Shown here piece by piece: positions 35,735 through 47,054 of a stretch of DNA of 64,000 nt. The notes under the pieces are model-generated. The model had not been told where the DNA came from, made no database searches, and saw only the letters and a program-made list of their open reading frames with translations. Source of the DNA: Zhengitettix transpicula (Eukaryota > Arthropoda > Insecta > Orthoptera > Tetrigidae); NCBI GenBank assembly GCA_037074705.1, contig CM073590.1:212518746-212582745 (forward strand), read 5' to 3'. Every line of letters starts with the position of its first letter. The first letter of the stretch is position 1. A program made the translations under genes and the position numbers.

Positions 35735-37185
35735 TAACAGTGAATTATGCCCTGAACGTAGTTTATTAAATGATTCAAATGCAACGTAAAATATTATTGT
35801 TGATAAACGGGTATGTTCAGCATGCTACTATCGGAAAATGATCTAGTTCGTAAAAAGAACTACATAATTCGTTGTATACGAAAAAAAAACAATTAAAAAA
35901 ATTTTAAAACCAAATCCTACGTATGGAATAGATTTCAATTTGCGGATCACACCACAAATGTAAGCAATGAGGAAACTTTGGATGGTTTATTAAAACGACC
36001 AACTTTATGAAAAAAAATACCACCCGCAATACGCGGGAAGCAAAGAGGAGGGAACGACCGTTTATGTGACCGTCGTCTGTATATTTTGCTCCTTTGCCCT
36101 TATTGTTCACTCACAACAAATAGTATCCTCTGTGAAAGTGCGTTGTACCGTACGATACCGCTGTACAGCAAATGATAATTGTAAACTCTGCAGGCCTTGA
36201 AAGCTATTCATCTTCTTTAGTCTTTTGTTCTGTCAATTTTTTTTTGTTGATAAGTCTTCTCCCTGTTGTTTTTCTATTAAGAAAATGACATTTACCAACA
36301 AAGAAGTATTCGACATTTTGATAAAATTGATAAAATTTGATAAAATAATAATTGCTGACAAGCAGCATTTGTTCATGAACAGAGCTATCCATTATAGTTC
36401 ATAAAACGTTTTTAAACGTGTCTGTACAAACAATGTTCCAAATTGACTGTTGCTATGACAACGAGAAATGACCAGCTAAGTACATTTTTCAGGAGATATC
36501 AATTCCGTTTTTTGAGTGAGTAAACGATAACAGATTGGAATATTTTTTTCACGAAAAGTTGTTTCTTATTAAAAGTAATATCCAGTACTACGATACACGA
36601 TTTATGTTCTAATTTCAAACTTGGCCTCGGATTGTCCTACTTGTGGTTTGATATTAATATTATTTATATATATTCTCTGTGGTACTGAACGAAACAACCA
36701 GTCCCTTCCAGAGTTATTTCCGTTTGGAAATCGACTTGAATCTGAGACTGCACGTGGCTTTTCCAGGAGCAATATTTCAGTACTAAGGGGAAAAATATAC
36801 TGACCTATGTCACATAAACGGTCGTTCCCTCCTCTTTGCTTCCCGCGAATTGCGTGTGGTATCCGTTAGAGCTCCGTTACCGAAGTTAAAATAAAATAAT
36901 AATATAAAATAATACAAATTTTTTTTTCAGTTAAGTTGAGTCGTTTTAATAAACCATCCAGTGTTTCCTCATTGCTTACATTTGTGGTGTGTTCCGCAAA
37001 TTGAAATCGATTCAATACGAAGGATTTGGTTTTAAAAAATTTTCATTTTTTTTTCCGTATGTAGTTCTTTTTCGAACTAGATCATTTTCCGATAGTAGCA
37101 TGCTGAACATACCCGTTTATAAACAATAATATTTTACGTTGCATTTGAATCATTTAATAAACTACTTTCAGGGCATAATTCACTG

Positions 37186-37187
<2 letters not shown>
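35735..37187. repeat. Inverted-repeat cluster (arms of about 350-390 bp)
   Basis: The left arm 35,735-36,085 and right arm 36,795-37,187 are inverted copies. Shared blocks include GTGAATTATGCCCTGAACG (left; GGGCATAATTCACTG on the right), CATGCTACTATCGGAAAATG, GATCTAGTTCG, TTGCGGATCACACCACAAAT and GCGGGAAGCAAAGAGGAGGG. The spacer is about 0.7 kb. The right arm continues into a full inverted copy of unit alpha; the left arm holds only its beginning. This resembles a fold-back element, or two copies of one element inserted in opposite orientation. No coding capacity is recognised. Confidence 0.65.

Positions 37188-37224
<37 letters not shown>
37187..37224. repeat. (TA)n microsatellite
   Basis: TA tract abutting the outer edge of the right inverted-repeat arm. 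Confidence 0.9.
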
Positions 37225-37225
<1 letters not shown>

Positions 37226-39213
37226 TCTTTACATAGTGTTTGGGTTTTTTTTTCGTGCGCAACCAGTACCATATATTCCTTCAAGAAAAAACGATGATGT
37301 GGGTGGTCGGATACGGGCTACATAAAAGAGGGCTTCGTAAAAAAAATAAAACTAGGTCATAGATACAGTGCAAAGTGACGGAAAGGAAAAAATCTTTTGT
37401 TGTTTTACTAGAAATTATTAAGTTGTCTGAAGCAGAGATATTTTCAACAACAACAAAAATGATAAACATGCAAAACGAACCTTATTTGCAAGAAAAAGTT
37501 GGCAATGTCGTCTTGGTAGCAACTAAAAGAAGAACATAAAACAACTTGTGACAGTGACGTCGACTTGTGACGAAGTGACAGCGGTTCGAGAGACGCGATC
37601 CTTTGTTCAATATCTAATATCAACATGACACTCGGGTTTCAACCAGACTTTTCAGAACTTTTCCTAATCGCACATTCGCTCGCCACACCACCACAGCAAC
37701 TCTTAGATACATATCTCATTTTTGGTATCACCGTCATTTACTAAATAGTGCAAAAAATGACGCCAATACCAATACATTCTGCTCTAATTTTAAAATAGTT
37801 CAATGTGAGAAACAAATAATAATACAGTGACTTGTATAATGATTTGTTTCGTCGACTCAGACAAATGTTACCACAAAAATTACCCACTGCTGTGTATATG
37901 ACAGATAATTGATGTGACTATATTTTTCTCCATATCCTTATGTTTTCCTGCCTGTCTTCCGATATGTTAGAATAAGGAAAACGTATTTTCTTATTTATTG
38001 GCAGACTGATACTGACAAGAAGTTTAAGTAGAACCTTCATTAAGCATGATTAGTTGTATCCACCATTTATCCGTAGTCATACAAAGACAATATTTTATAT
38101 CGATTCATCAGCTAATATTAAAAGAGCATGGTTATTCCATTTTAAGCGCAAAATTCGTTTCTGTGGAAATTTTCATGAGCAATTTCAGCAGACTCAGTGC
38201 TGAGTTTTACAAAACTTTCATCGGCGCTAAAACCAACGGACACATTTGAGCTTAAACTCACTGAAGTAACTTTGTAGAACAGTTGTTAACGCGTATCCAC
38301 GGCAACGAATCCTTGCCATCGTAATCTCTGTATATGCCTTTATCCTTTGAATACACGAACCTAAATATATTCACATCTGCAAACGACTTTATGAAGCTAT
38401 ATATAGATTATTAAATTTCTAAGGTTACTTAGAGTAGAATTAATTAAGACTATATCACTAATCTTCAAAAAGTGTTCAAAGAATTTTTTTTATACATTTA
38501 TGTTTAGTTGAGTTGGAAATATTATTTGACTTTATCATGTGTTTAAATTCGGCAGTTTTGTATTATTATTATGTAACAATTTTTTCAAACAAAATTATTA
38601 GGATATACGATATGAATTACTATACACTCCGTTTAAAGGTATTAAAATAACTTAACTTTATAATTTGCAGAATTACCTAAATCTGCTACATCATTAATTT
38701 TCTTGAGTGTGGGAACAATTGAAAAACCTTAAAATTAAATTGCAATATATAATATAAAGTTATAAATTCAAAAATTAAGAAATCAGCGGACGACTTGCCA
38801 AAGAGAAACAGTGATGAAAGTATTCCTGGAAAATTATAAACAAAATAAAAATATAAATACTAGAAGGAAAAATAATTTGGCTTTATAAAGTGTCTGGAAT
38901 ATATAGGGCAAAATATATTTTTAAGTACAGCGAAGAAAAATCAGTAAGAATTGTTCAATTACATGCCAAATAATTATTGTAACATTTTTTAAACCATATA
39001 AATATGACATATTTTTCATGATTTTTCCACTAAATTATTATTATTGACAGTGTTTCCAGACTATTTTGGTCGTGGTTTAAAGTAAATAATTTATTTTCCC
39101 TTATAATATTTTTAATAAAACATTCAGTTTTATATAATTATTCATGACTATTTAAATCCACTGTTTATAAAACATTTTGTACTAGAATAAAATATCAATT
39201 TTTAAAATAAAAA
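37225..39213. other. AT-rich non-coding stretch
   Basis: No gene or recognised repeat. Confidence 0.5.
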
Positions 39214-39871
39214 CTGGGTGCTGGTGTTGCCCGGGTTGTCATAACAAAACTCAGCGACATCCATAACCAAGGATTTCACTCGAATCTCGGTTGTTTATGC
39301 GTTAATTTTATTTAACGCCTCTCCACCCCTAATACAAGGTTTTTCCTTGAAACGGGTTGAAATTATACACAAACAACATCGGGAGAAATACTATCAATTT
39401 CATTATACCAGAAAAATATTTAATCAACGTAAATATCAGAAATTTCCATCCCCATCCCTGGCTTTTTAACCGCAACATGAATGTCATAATTAAACTTAGC
39501 GACATCCATAAAACCGGATTTGTCTCCAATCTCGGTTGTTTTTGTGTTATTTTTTGAAACGCAATCCACCCCCAACTCTTAGGTGTTCCTCTGAAATACA
39601 AGGAGGTAGGCATTATACACAAAGAACATCGGGAGAAACACTATCCATCTAATTGACCCCATTAAATATTTATCCGACGCAAATATCGGTCGTTTGAGCG
39701 TTCTTGAAAGTTTCCTACTCCCCCCTAGGGATGGTAGACGTGTCTAATCCCCACAGAGTTTGTTTCCGGTTCGAAAGGAACACGTGTACGAAGTTTTGTG
39801 AATCTTTGAAAATGTGTGTAAATTGTAACCGAAACATACACGCAAACACACACATACAGTCTATTTTATAG
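39214..39871 (-). mobile_element. Non-autonomous Helitron (H6) with internal duplication
   Basis: The minus-strand element matches H1. The 3' end reads on plus as CTGGGTGCTGGTGTTGCCCG, but the final CTAG has been lost. The 5' end is near 39,871 (CCTATAAAATAGACTG on minus). Two internal units (39,230-39,480 and 39,482-39,715) share GACATCCATAA, CGGATTT/GGATTT, CAATCTCGGTTGTTT, ATTATACACAAA, CATCGGGAGAAA and CTATC. H1 shows the same two-unit layout, whereas H5 and H7 have one unit. Confidence 0.65.
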
Positions 39872-41089
39872 GTTAGATAGTTTATAATCGTAACAATAAA
39901 TAATTGTAAAAAATGACAGCTTCTTAAGGAAAATTTAGAGTAAAATATATTTCATACAAACCCCATTAATCTGCGGAGACTTTTCAGTGAATATTAATAA
40001 AACGAAAATGTCTGTCTGTGAATTATGATTCCTTCACAACATTAATTACAATAAAAATATAAAATCATTCAATTACACAAATCTTAACTGTTTAAAGAAT
40101 CACTTCCCTTATAATTCTTATAAATTTCATTGTTATATTTCCTGTGATATTTTTCTTATAATAACTTGTATCTAATTAAGTGCTTGATAAGTACTATAAC
40201 TATATCTATAATTTTTCGCGTTAACTCACAAGTCAGCTTACGTAATCGCCTGTAGTTATTCTATTACTGTTAAAAATGGAAACAAAGAAACAATACATTT
40301 CCAAATTTCTCATTCTCTATTCTGTAAAAAAACTATGGAAATATAATTTAAGTCATGCGGTCCGTATAATATAAAATTCTCTGGGTTGCAGTAGTTTATT
40401 TCTTCATCCTACCATCATAAAATTGAGGTTATATTTGTTAGTGTGTTGCTAATTTCAAGTGTTTAATTTTGTATATTAATTAGACTAAACGCCGGCGAAT
40501 AACTTAAAATGATAATTTTTGCGACATTGTTATATAAAAATCAAGACTTGAAATTTATATATGTATTCAAATTATAGCGTGCTGTTTAATATTAGCCATT
40601 GTGTATTCAGTTCACTATAATCGAGACTATCCCTTACCATTCAAAACAGAAACGTAAATCCATGTTAATCTGAGCTTTTCTTAGAGAACATTAATTTTAG
40701 TTTACATTTACGATAACCATAAACCGAAGTCACATGAATGTGTGTCTGTCTGTCACGCTTATTTCGCCAAATGTCACTCGAAAATAGGACAACCGATCTC
40801 TATTACACTTTTTCCCCCTTTATCATATAGAAACATGAGACATCTTAAGGCAAAACGAAGGACGGACCAAAAAATTATGTGTAACTTACAGTGAAGTCGA
40901 TAAAATTCTACTTGAGATTCAATATAACATAGAAAAAGTGCGATTTTACAGAACCTCCATCAATACTTTTCAGGTATGTGGAAGTGGCTCAAATGTAGGT
41001 AAAATCGTTTGTATTGCTGCATTTTATAGCAAGTTAATAATAACACTAACACTTGCAGTCGAAATATACTGCGACCAAAGGATCCTTAA
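39872..41089. other. AT-rich non-coding stretch
   Basis: No gene. A GTGTGTCTGTCTGTCACGC motif at about 40,740, followed by TTTCGCC, resembles leader sequences of dispersed repeats but could not be assigned. Confidence 0.45.
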
Positions 41090-41783
41090 AATATAGCCCG
41101 GGGGCCCTAGTTAACCCTTGGCTACCTTCCTCTACCCTTCCGCATCCCCCCTTTCAAATCCCTTCCTATGCTATTAAAGGGGAGTTGCCCTAAGTGGATT
41201 ACCCTCATGTAGCCTATTGCCCTAAAAAAAAAAGCACATTAATCCACCATCGGAAGGAAGAGGATTTCTCGCAGGTGAACCTTCCCAGAGAGCTCTGGCG
41301 GGGGCTATCTTTGGGGATGCTCTCACATCTCTCTGGTTTTTTTGAACTAAGGTTCCCACATGCCGAGGCACCTCGGTCTGTTTTGAGAGGTGTATGTTCC
41401 GGGGTCGCAGACCTTGGGCATACGGCAAGAGTTGTCCGCTATTCCTATTGGAATAGTCGGCCAGCTGCCTCCTAAACAGGCCAAGGCATGGCGAGGGGTA
41501 AGCTGCGTCCCCACAGCAAACTCCTCTCCCGCTATCGGAAGGGCGTGGGACAAGTACCCAATGCCCGACCTACCCGATGCAGGTTTTTCTAAGGTTTTCC
41601 CTGCATTCCTTTAGGCGAATGCCGGGTAGGATCCTTAAAATATAGCCCGGGGGCCCTAGTTAACCCTTGGCTACCTTCCGCATCCCCCCTTTCTAATCCC
41701 TTCCTATGCTATTAAAGGGGAGTTGCCCAATGTGGATCACCCTCATGTAGCCTGTTGCCCTAAAAAAAAAAGCACATTAATCC
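41090..41783 (+). repeat. Tandem RepA pair with shared 13-bp direct repeat
   Basis: A 5'-truncated copy (41,090-41,232, starting at GGATCCTT) ends in poly-A and is followed by AGCACATTAATCC. A near-complete copy (41,246-41,770) ends in poly-A and is followed by the same AGCACATTAATCC (41,771-41,783). The second copy is thus bounded by a 13-bp duplication whose left half is also the 3' flank of the first copy. This repeats the logic of the 9.8-kb array with a different target sequence and in the opposite orientation. Confidence 0.8.
41246..41770 (+). mobile_element. RepA retroposon, near-complete
   Basis: This copy reads on the plus strand: 5' hairpin remnant GAGGATTTCTCGCAGG, then GGTTCCCACATGCCG, CGGCCAGCTGCCTCC, CCCGGGGGCCC, AGTTGCCC and a poly-A tail. 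It lacks the CTCTACCCTTCCG segment near the tail found in most copies. The plus-strand frame 41,390-41,614 encodes the same 74-residue frame as in the 9.8-kb array, differing by one residue. That reflects low divergence between copies and does not demonstrate coding. Confidence 0.8.
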
Positions 41784-41879
41784 TTTTATTCATACCCTCA
41801 ATCTCAAATATTCGTAAGACACGATATTATACTTGATGTCAGGTTATATATTTAAATTCAATAATAATTTGGAGGGAAA

Positions 41880-42462
41880 GTCTTTATTATCACTCTGGTT
41901 TTTAATTAAAGTATAATATAAGCCTAGACAGTCTGATTAACTTTGAGAGTTGTAAGCTCCGGGATCGCATCCATTAGGCATTCGTCAAGTACTTTTCACT
42001 GTTCCCGTTGGAACTGTCGGCCAGTTGCTTCCTAAACTGATCGAGGTACGAGGAAGTGAATGCTGCGTCCCCACAGAAAACCCTTCTTCCGCCATCGGAA
42101 GGAAGTAGCACAAGTACCAATTGCCAGAAATATCTGTTTCAGGCTTTCTAGGGTTTGTCCTGCATCAATTTTAGGCGAATGCCGGGTAGGAGCCTTAAAC
42201 TATAACACGGGGCTCTATTTAACCCTAGTCTATCTTCCTCTACCATTCCGCATCCCTCCTTTCAAATCCCTTCCTAAGATATTAAAAGCGAGTTGGCATC
42301 ACGTGGATTACCATCATGTAGTCTGTTGTTCTAGAAACAAAAACCTAGTAAACTCGTGGCTGCCTTGCTCTACCTTCCCGCATCTGCACTTTCATTCGTT
42401 TACTATGCTATAAGAAGGAAGTGGCCACTATGTGGAGTGCCCTTTATATAGTCTGTCTTTTT
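41880..42462 (+). mobile_element. Ancient RepA copies in plus orientation
   Basis: 41,930-42,335 aligns with RepA in order: GAGAGTTGTAAGCTCCGG, GTCGGCCAGTTGCTTCC, CTGCGTCCCCACAG, CATCGGAAGGAAG, TTTAGGCGAATGCCGGGTAG, ATCCCTCCTTTCAAATCCC and CATGTAGTCTGTTG. It has many substitutions and A-rich text at its end. A second 3' fragment (about 42,340-42,462) repeats the tail region again. The degeneracy shows an older generation than the 41.2-kb copy. Confidence 0.65.
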
Positions 42463-42950
42463 TTTGGGGTGTAGGCAGGCTATGTATGGGGTAATCCACA
42501 TAGTGGCAACTACCCTCTTATAGCATAGGAAAGGGATTTGAAAGGGGGTATGTGGAAGGGAAGAAGAAGGTAGCCAAGATTTAACTAGGTCGGGCTTTGG
42601 GTACTTGTCCCACTCCCTTCCGATAGCGGGAGAGGAGTTTGCTGTGGGGACGCAGCATTCCCTTCTCCGTGCCTCGACCAGTTTAGGAGGCAGCTGGCCG
42701 ACTATTCCAATGGGAATAGCGGACAACTCTTACCGTATGCCCAAGGTCTGTGACCCCGGAACATAGACCTCTCAGAACAGGCCGAGGTGATTCGGCTTGT
42801 GGGAACCTTAGTTCAAAAACGAAGAGGAAAAGGCATCCCCAAAGGTAGCCCCTTCGTATCTCTCCTACAAGGTTCTACCTGCGAGAGAACATCCCTCGGA
42901 GGTACTGCCTGCGAGAGGATAACCCTCGCAGACGCTTCTGTATTGGGTGA
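42463..42950 (-). mobile_element. RepA copy of the second subfamily (minus)
   Basis: The body matches RepA but with an internal deletion that joins TTTAACTAG to GTCGGGCTTTGGG. The 5' side has the GAGGAAAAGGCATCCCC / CCTTCGTATCTCTCC module and two hairpins (CCTGCGAGAG...CTCGGAGG, CCTGCGAGAGG...CTCGCAG). It lies tail-to-tail with the plus-oriented copies at 41.9-42.46 kb, forming an inverted arrangement. Confidence 0.7.
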
Positions 42951-43124
42951 CAGGCCGAGGTACATACACGTCCAAATACACCGATTTATATGTGAAATAG
43001 TCTGCTTGAATTTTTTAATATTTAAAGCTAGTGGATTTTTAAAAACTGTAATTTTGTGTTTTTAACTTAAATTTTGGCAAGATGTTTAGAAAGTTACATT
43101 CAAGAACGTGTTTCTTCTCTCTCT

Positions 43125-43480
43125 GGGTTTTAATTAAGGTACCCATAAGCCGAGACATCTAGATTAATATTGAGCTGTCTATATCGCGTATGTTGGACTT
43201 TCTGCACTTGTTGTTGTCCTTAGTTCTGGTTCGAACAGATTTCTGCCTGCTTTCAAATCTGACTGAATGAAAACACCAATCATGGGGCGTGGGTCAATTA
43301 CCGATAACTCCAACTACATACTGCAGGGTTTTCCCTGCGTTTTGTTTAGGCGAAGGCCGGGTAGAATTCTTGAAGTATAGCCCTTGGCCCAAGTTAGACC
43401 TTTGCTCCTCTTTTCAGCATTGTCCGTTTCTGTCCCTTACTTTGATTAATGGGTAGACGTGGTCTGCCCTTACTTCGCCA
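43125..43480 (+). mobile_element. Ancient RepA copy (plus)
   Basis: Heavily diverged but collinear: TAAGCCGAGACATCT, AGTTCTGGTTCG, GGGTTTTCCCTGCG, TTTAGGCGAAGGCCGGGTAG, AGTATAGCCC and CTCCTCTTTTC. The tail is not preserved. Confidence 0.5.
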
Positions 43481-44389
43481 GTCACCGCCAAAATATAATG
43501 ATTATAAACTACAAATATGAAAATAGTAGCAATTTTATTAATCAAGAATTATTTTACGTAATTGATTGTATTGGAATGGGTAAATTTTTGAGGATTAATG
43601 AGGTAGGGGATCTAAACCAGAATTAATAAAATATATTATATATTTATATATAAATAAATATATATTGTACAAGTTTTTCTGATAAATTCGACAGCTTGCC
43701 TTTCTTTAACCGTAGTTTCCTTTCTTTATTTAAAAATTTTCTCTTTGTTTTTGTCATCACTTCATGATTTAATTTTTTTTCTCCTCAATTTATCTCTGCA
43801 AATTTACTAATTCTACGACGGTCCGATAAAAACATTCCCAATAATTCTACCGTATTTTTATTAAATTAGAATTCTACACGAAAATATTCCTTTAAAAACT
43901 TGATGGGTTCAAAGCTTTAAATATACCAGTCACAACTTACAGTTTCGTTACTGTATGTTCACATGAACGTATCGTATTACATGATTTCTATGAATTAGTT
44001 TTATGTTTAATAGTTTACCGGGCTCTTGAATTGTTAAGCCTGATGGAAACGAGCCTTGGAATGTCCCAAAGGGTTACGCGTTCTGAGATCTCCGTTCTGA
44101 AACCGAGCACAATTTCTTCATCAGATACGAGATGTGGGACGGGAAACCCTGGGACGTGGAACGTCCGTCTCACTCTTTTGGAAGTTACGCAATAATCGTG
44201 ACAAGTTTACAGCTCAATCAAATCCTGTGACTAATTTCAAAGGTAACTTATGTTCTCCGGTGTACTCATACGTGAATGATATTTTGACTTACATGCAAAA
44301 CAAGCTATCAGTAATATATTTATTTAATAACAAAAAAATATATAATTCAACTGAAATGTTTTGTAGAGAGTCCTCTATTCTATTTCATA
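43481..44389. other. Non-coding stretch
   Basis: AT-rich with a slightly GC-richer patch at 44,040-44,200. A 111-codon frame at 44,134-44,469 starts with GTG and overlaps the Helitron H7, so it is not called. The minus strand carries a TGATGAAGAAATTGTGC...TTTCAGAACG motif near 44,085-44,125 (see findings). Confidence 0.45.
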
Positions 44390-44570
44390 CTAGCTGGGTG
44401 TCCGGCTTCGCGACATCCATAACACAGGATGTAACCCCAATCTCGTTTTTTCTCGTGTTATTTTTGTGAAACGACATCCACCCCCACCTCTTATGGTGTT
44501 CCTATGAAATACAAGGAGGTAGAAATTATACACAAAGAACATCCAAGCACAAAAACGTCTATTTTATTGA
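44390..44570 (-). mobile_element. Small complete Helitron-like element (H7, 181 bp)
   Basis: On the minus strand it starts with TC at 44,570 (preceded by A) and ends with CTAG at 44,390 (followed by T). The interior resembles H6: CATCCATAACACAGGATGT, CCAATCTCG, AACGACATCCACCCCCACC, CTATGAAATACAAGGAGGTA and ATTATACACAAAGAACATC. It appears to be a very short deletion derivative that keeps both termini. Confidence 0.65.
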
Positions 44571-45674
44571 TTACATAATTATTTTTTAGTTCTACATAAT
44601 TATATTGACTACCTAGTATAATACATTGTATGCATCATTCTGTACTATTAAAAATTTTAAAGTTATAGCTAAAATTTATAATTTAAATAGTTAAAAAGTA
44701 CTAGGATATTATTTATATGTATCCAATATCTTAACAGTTACATAGCTAACACTTTAAAACAGGTACTGATTATTTGCGTGTTTTAATAAAACAATGACGT
44801 CATTCAATGTCACCTCAATTGAGTTCGCAAATCCTTTGAGAGTTCAATAGAAAAGTATTACATAAAACTAAGGTCTCATTAACTAGTTGAAGTGCCTTGA
44901 ACAAACAGGTTAATTGTGCTTATAATATAATTGTATATAAATTATGTGAGATAAATAACACTATTAATCACATACTGGCCACACTATATAATGCGAAAGA
45001 GCCTCAAATGCAGAAACGCACTATTTAAATATTAGGATAATTTGAGTGTCGTTGAATCTAATAAGAAACCTCACTTATGGTCTTAATTTGTTTTTAAAAT
45101 TATTCTTAAAATCAGTTCTATATATATTTAAAAAAAATATTTTTTCTCTACTGGAAATCGGCAAGTACGACGATCCAGGTTTTGTTTATTTGTCTGTAAT
45201 TAAATTGTTTGTTACGGGGTGATGCCACTTTTTCAGGCAAATATAAACAGCTACAAGCAAATTAATTAGCTGCATCTGATTACAGTTGTGTAATAATTTT
45301 ATGTCATTATCCTTTGGATGTGTCATTATCCATAGGTCCGATTGAATAATTCAGATCTCTTAATTTATTCCCAGTTAAATTAATTTCTACAGTGTCCTAA
45401 AAACAATGGGTCTACAATATCAGAAATACGATTTGATGAATTGAGGCTGTTCAGAATTTAATAACAGAAATTACTTCCATTCCTCGTTGTATTTGAAATA
45501 ATTATTGAAATCGATATCCGCATAGCGTTAAATAAAATTATTTCATAACAGTTAAGTAATGAGCGTCCATTAACAAGGTTAGAGATTGGAATTTTTCATC
45601 TTAACAGGGTTAAATATTAGTTTCTGAAGGTTTTCATTGTGAATATGCTAACGGAATTGGTTTTACAACTGTGC
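44571..45674. other. AT-rich non-coding stretch
   Basis: Nothing recognised. Confidence 0.5.
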
Positions 45675-45780
45675 GGCGGTGACTGAGCAAGACGTTTCTT
45701 TGATTAGCACCGTCGACATCTTCACCTAGAAAATTTCGACGGTGCTACTAGAGGAAACGTCATGCTTAGTTCTCGCCACC
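45675..45780. repeat. Short fold-back repeat with 42-44 bp arms
   Basis: The left arm GCGGTGACTGAGCAAGACGT... (45,675-45,716) and right arm (45,737-45,780) ending ...TTAGTTCTCGCCAC are inverted copies joined by a loop of about 20 bp. Both hold CACCGTCGA/TCGACGGTG and GACGTTTC/GAAACGTC. It is MITE-like in size; no target duplication is evident. Confidence 0.7.
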
Positions 45781-46175
45781 TGGTTGGAAACTCGAGAACA
45801 ACTACAGTAGGATTAAATGCAAATGATGCTTAGTTCAAATCCTTCATAAATCATCAAAAATTGTTACAAATTATGTCTGACAATGCATTGTTAAATGAAG
45901 TAAGTTTACTCCAGAAGTTGAACCGTAATAAAATATTGATCTATTGTGAGATGAATTTCGCAATAAAACAATGTAAAACAAATTTTCAAAACGTTCTTCC
46001 ATTGGTTGTATTTGTAAAAAAAGGAAAAATCATATTTGTCTTAGGTTATCAGAGTTCAAAATACAACCTAGTTGTTAAGATTGGACATTATTTTAAAAAG
46101 TTTACTTTAAGATTTTAAATATGCTTGTTTACTAAAAACGATAAAGCACTGTATGTATATATTATTAATATTGTA

Positions 46176-46573
46176 AATGATGAAACCCTTATTTAAATAC
46201 AGTCACATGTAAATTTTTTATTTCAATATAAATTACATTAAAATTTCATGATTTTAAAATAGATAGTCAGGAGCTTTCGGTGGGTCTAACCATATTCACC
46301 TGATAATTTAATATAATATTTCCTTAGGCCAACATTTTTGACAAGGTTATATATCACAAACTATTATTTGCAATAGTGTAATTTGTGATATAAGACCATG
46401 TGAAAAATGTTGGCCTAAGGAAATATTTTAATTAAATTATCGGAAGAATATGGTTAGAATAACCGAAAATCCTGACGATCTATTTCAAAATCATGGCATT
46501 TTACATGTAATTTACATTTGGAATAAAACTTTTATACGTGACTGAATTAAAATACGGGTTTAATGATTTATAC
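46176..46573. repeat. Near-perfect palindrome, about 400 bp
   Basis: The two halves, 46,176-46,375 and about 46,376-46,573, are inverted copies. Conserved blocks in both are TTTCCTTAGGCCAACATTTT, TATATCACAAA, GATAATTTAAT, CTAACCATATTC, AATAGAT.GTCAGGA, CATGATTTT and AATTACAT. The loop is only a few bases around TATTTGCAATA. No protein is encoded. This is typical of a foldback/MITE element or a hairpin that could give double-stranded RNA. Confidence 0.75.
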
Positions 46574-46694
46574 GATTTTAAATATTTGTAAATGCTCATA
46601 TCTATACTATTTAAACCCAAAAAAATCTAAAACCTTTATCCATTTTTAATTAATGGAGATTACTTATACAATAAAGCTATGTATTTTATCTGTT

Positions 46695-46870
46695 TTAGAC
46701 TAACAGGCTACATGAGGGTAATCCACATGGTGGAAATTCCCCTTTAATTGCATAGGAAGGGATTTGAAAGGGGGGATGCGGACGAGTAGAGTAAGGTATT
46801 CGGCCACCAGGCTATGGTTTAAGGATCCTACCCGGAATGATGCAAGACAAACCCTAGAAATCCTGACAAG
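46695..46870 (-). mobile_element. RepA fragment (tail half)
   Basis: Starts TTAGACTAACAGGCTACATG and continues through CCCCTTTAATTGCATAGG, GAAAGGGGGGATGCGGA and GGATCCTACCCGG to ACAAACCCTAGAAATCCTG. The 5' half is missing, and an internal deletion removed the GGTTAACTAGGG part. Confidence 0.7.
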
Positions 46871-47054
46871 AAATATATCGATATAATTCGAATGATACGT
46901 ATTCGTTTCAATACTTATTTAGATTTTTATATTTCGGAAACATTTCATCCCAATTGATTTAAAACTTTCGAACTATACAAGTTGATGAAAATGAATTATT
47001 TCTCTCAATCGAAACAAACACATGAAGACCTAATATTTAACTTCATTTGTTATT

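Noticed and set aside
40730..40800. GTGTGTCTGTCTGTCACGC leader as a transposon 5' end
   Set aside because: It resembles leaders of dispersed repeats, but no second copy, terminus or coding sequence in the window supports a specific call.
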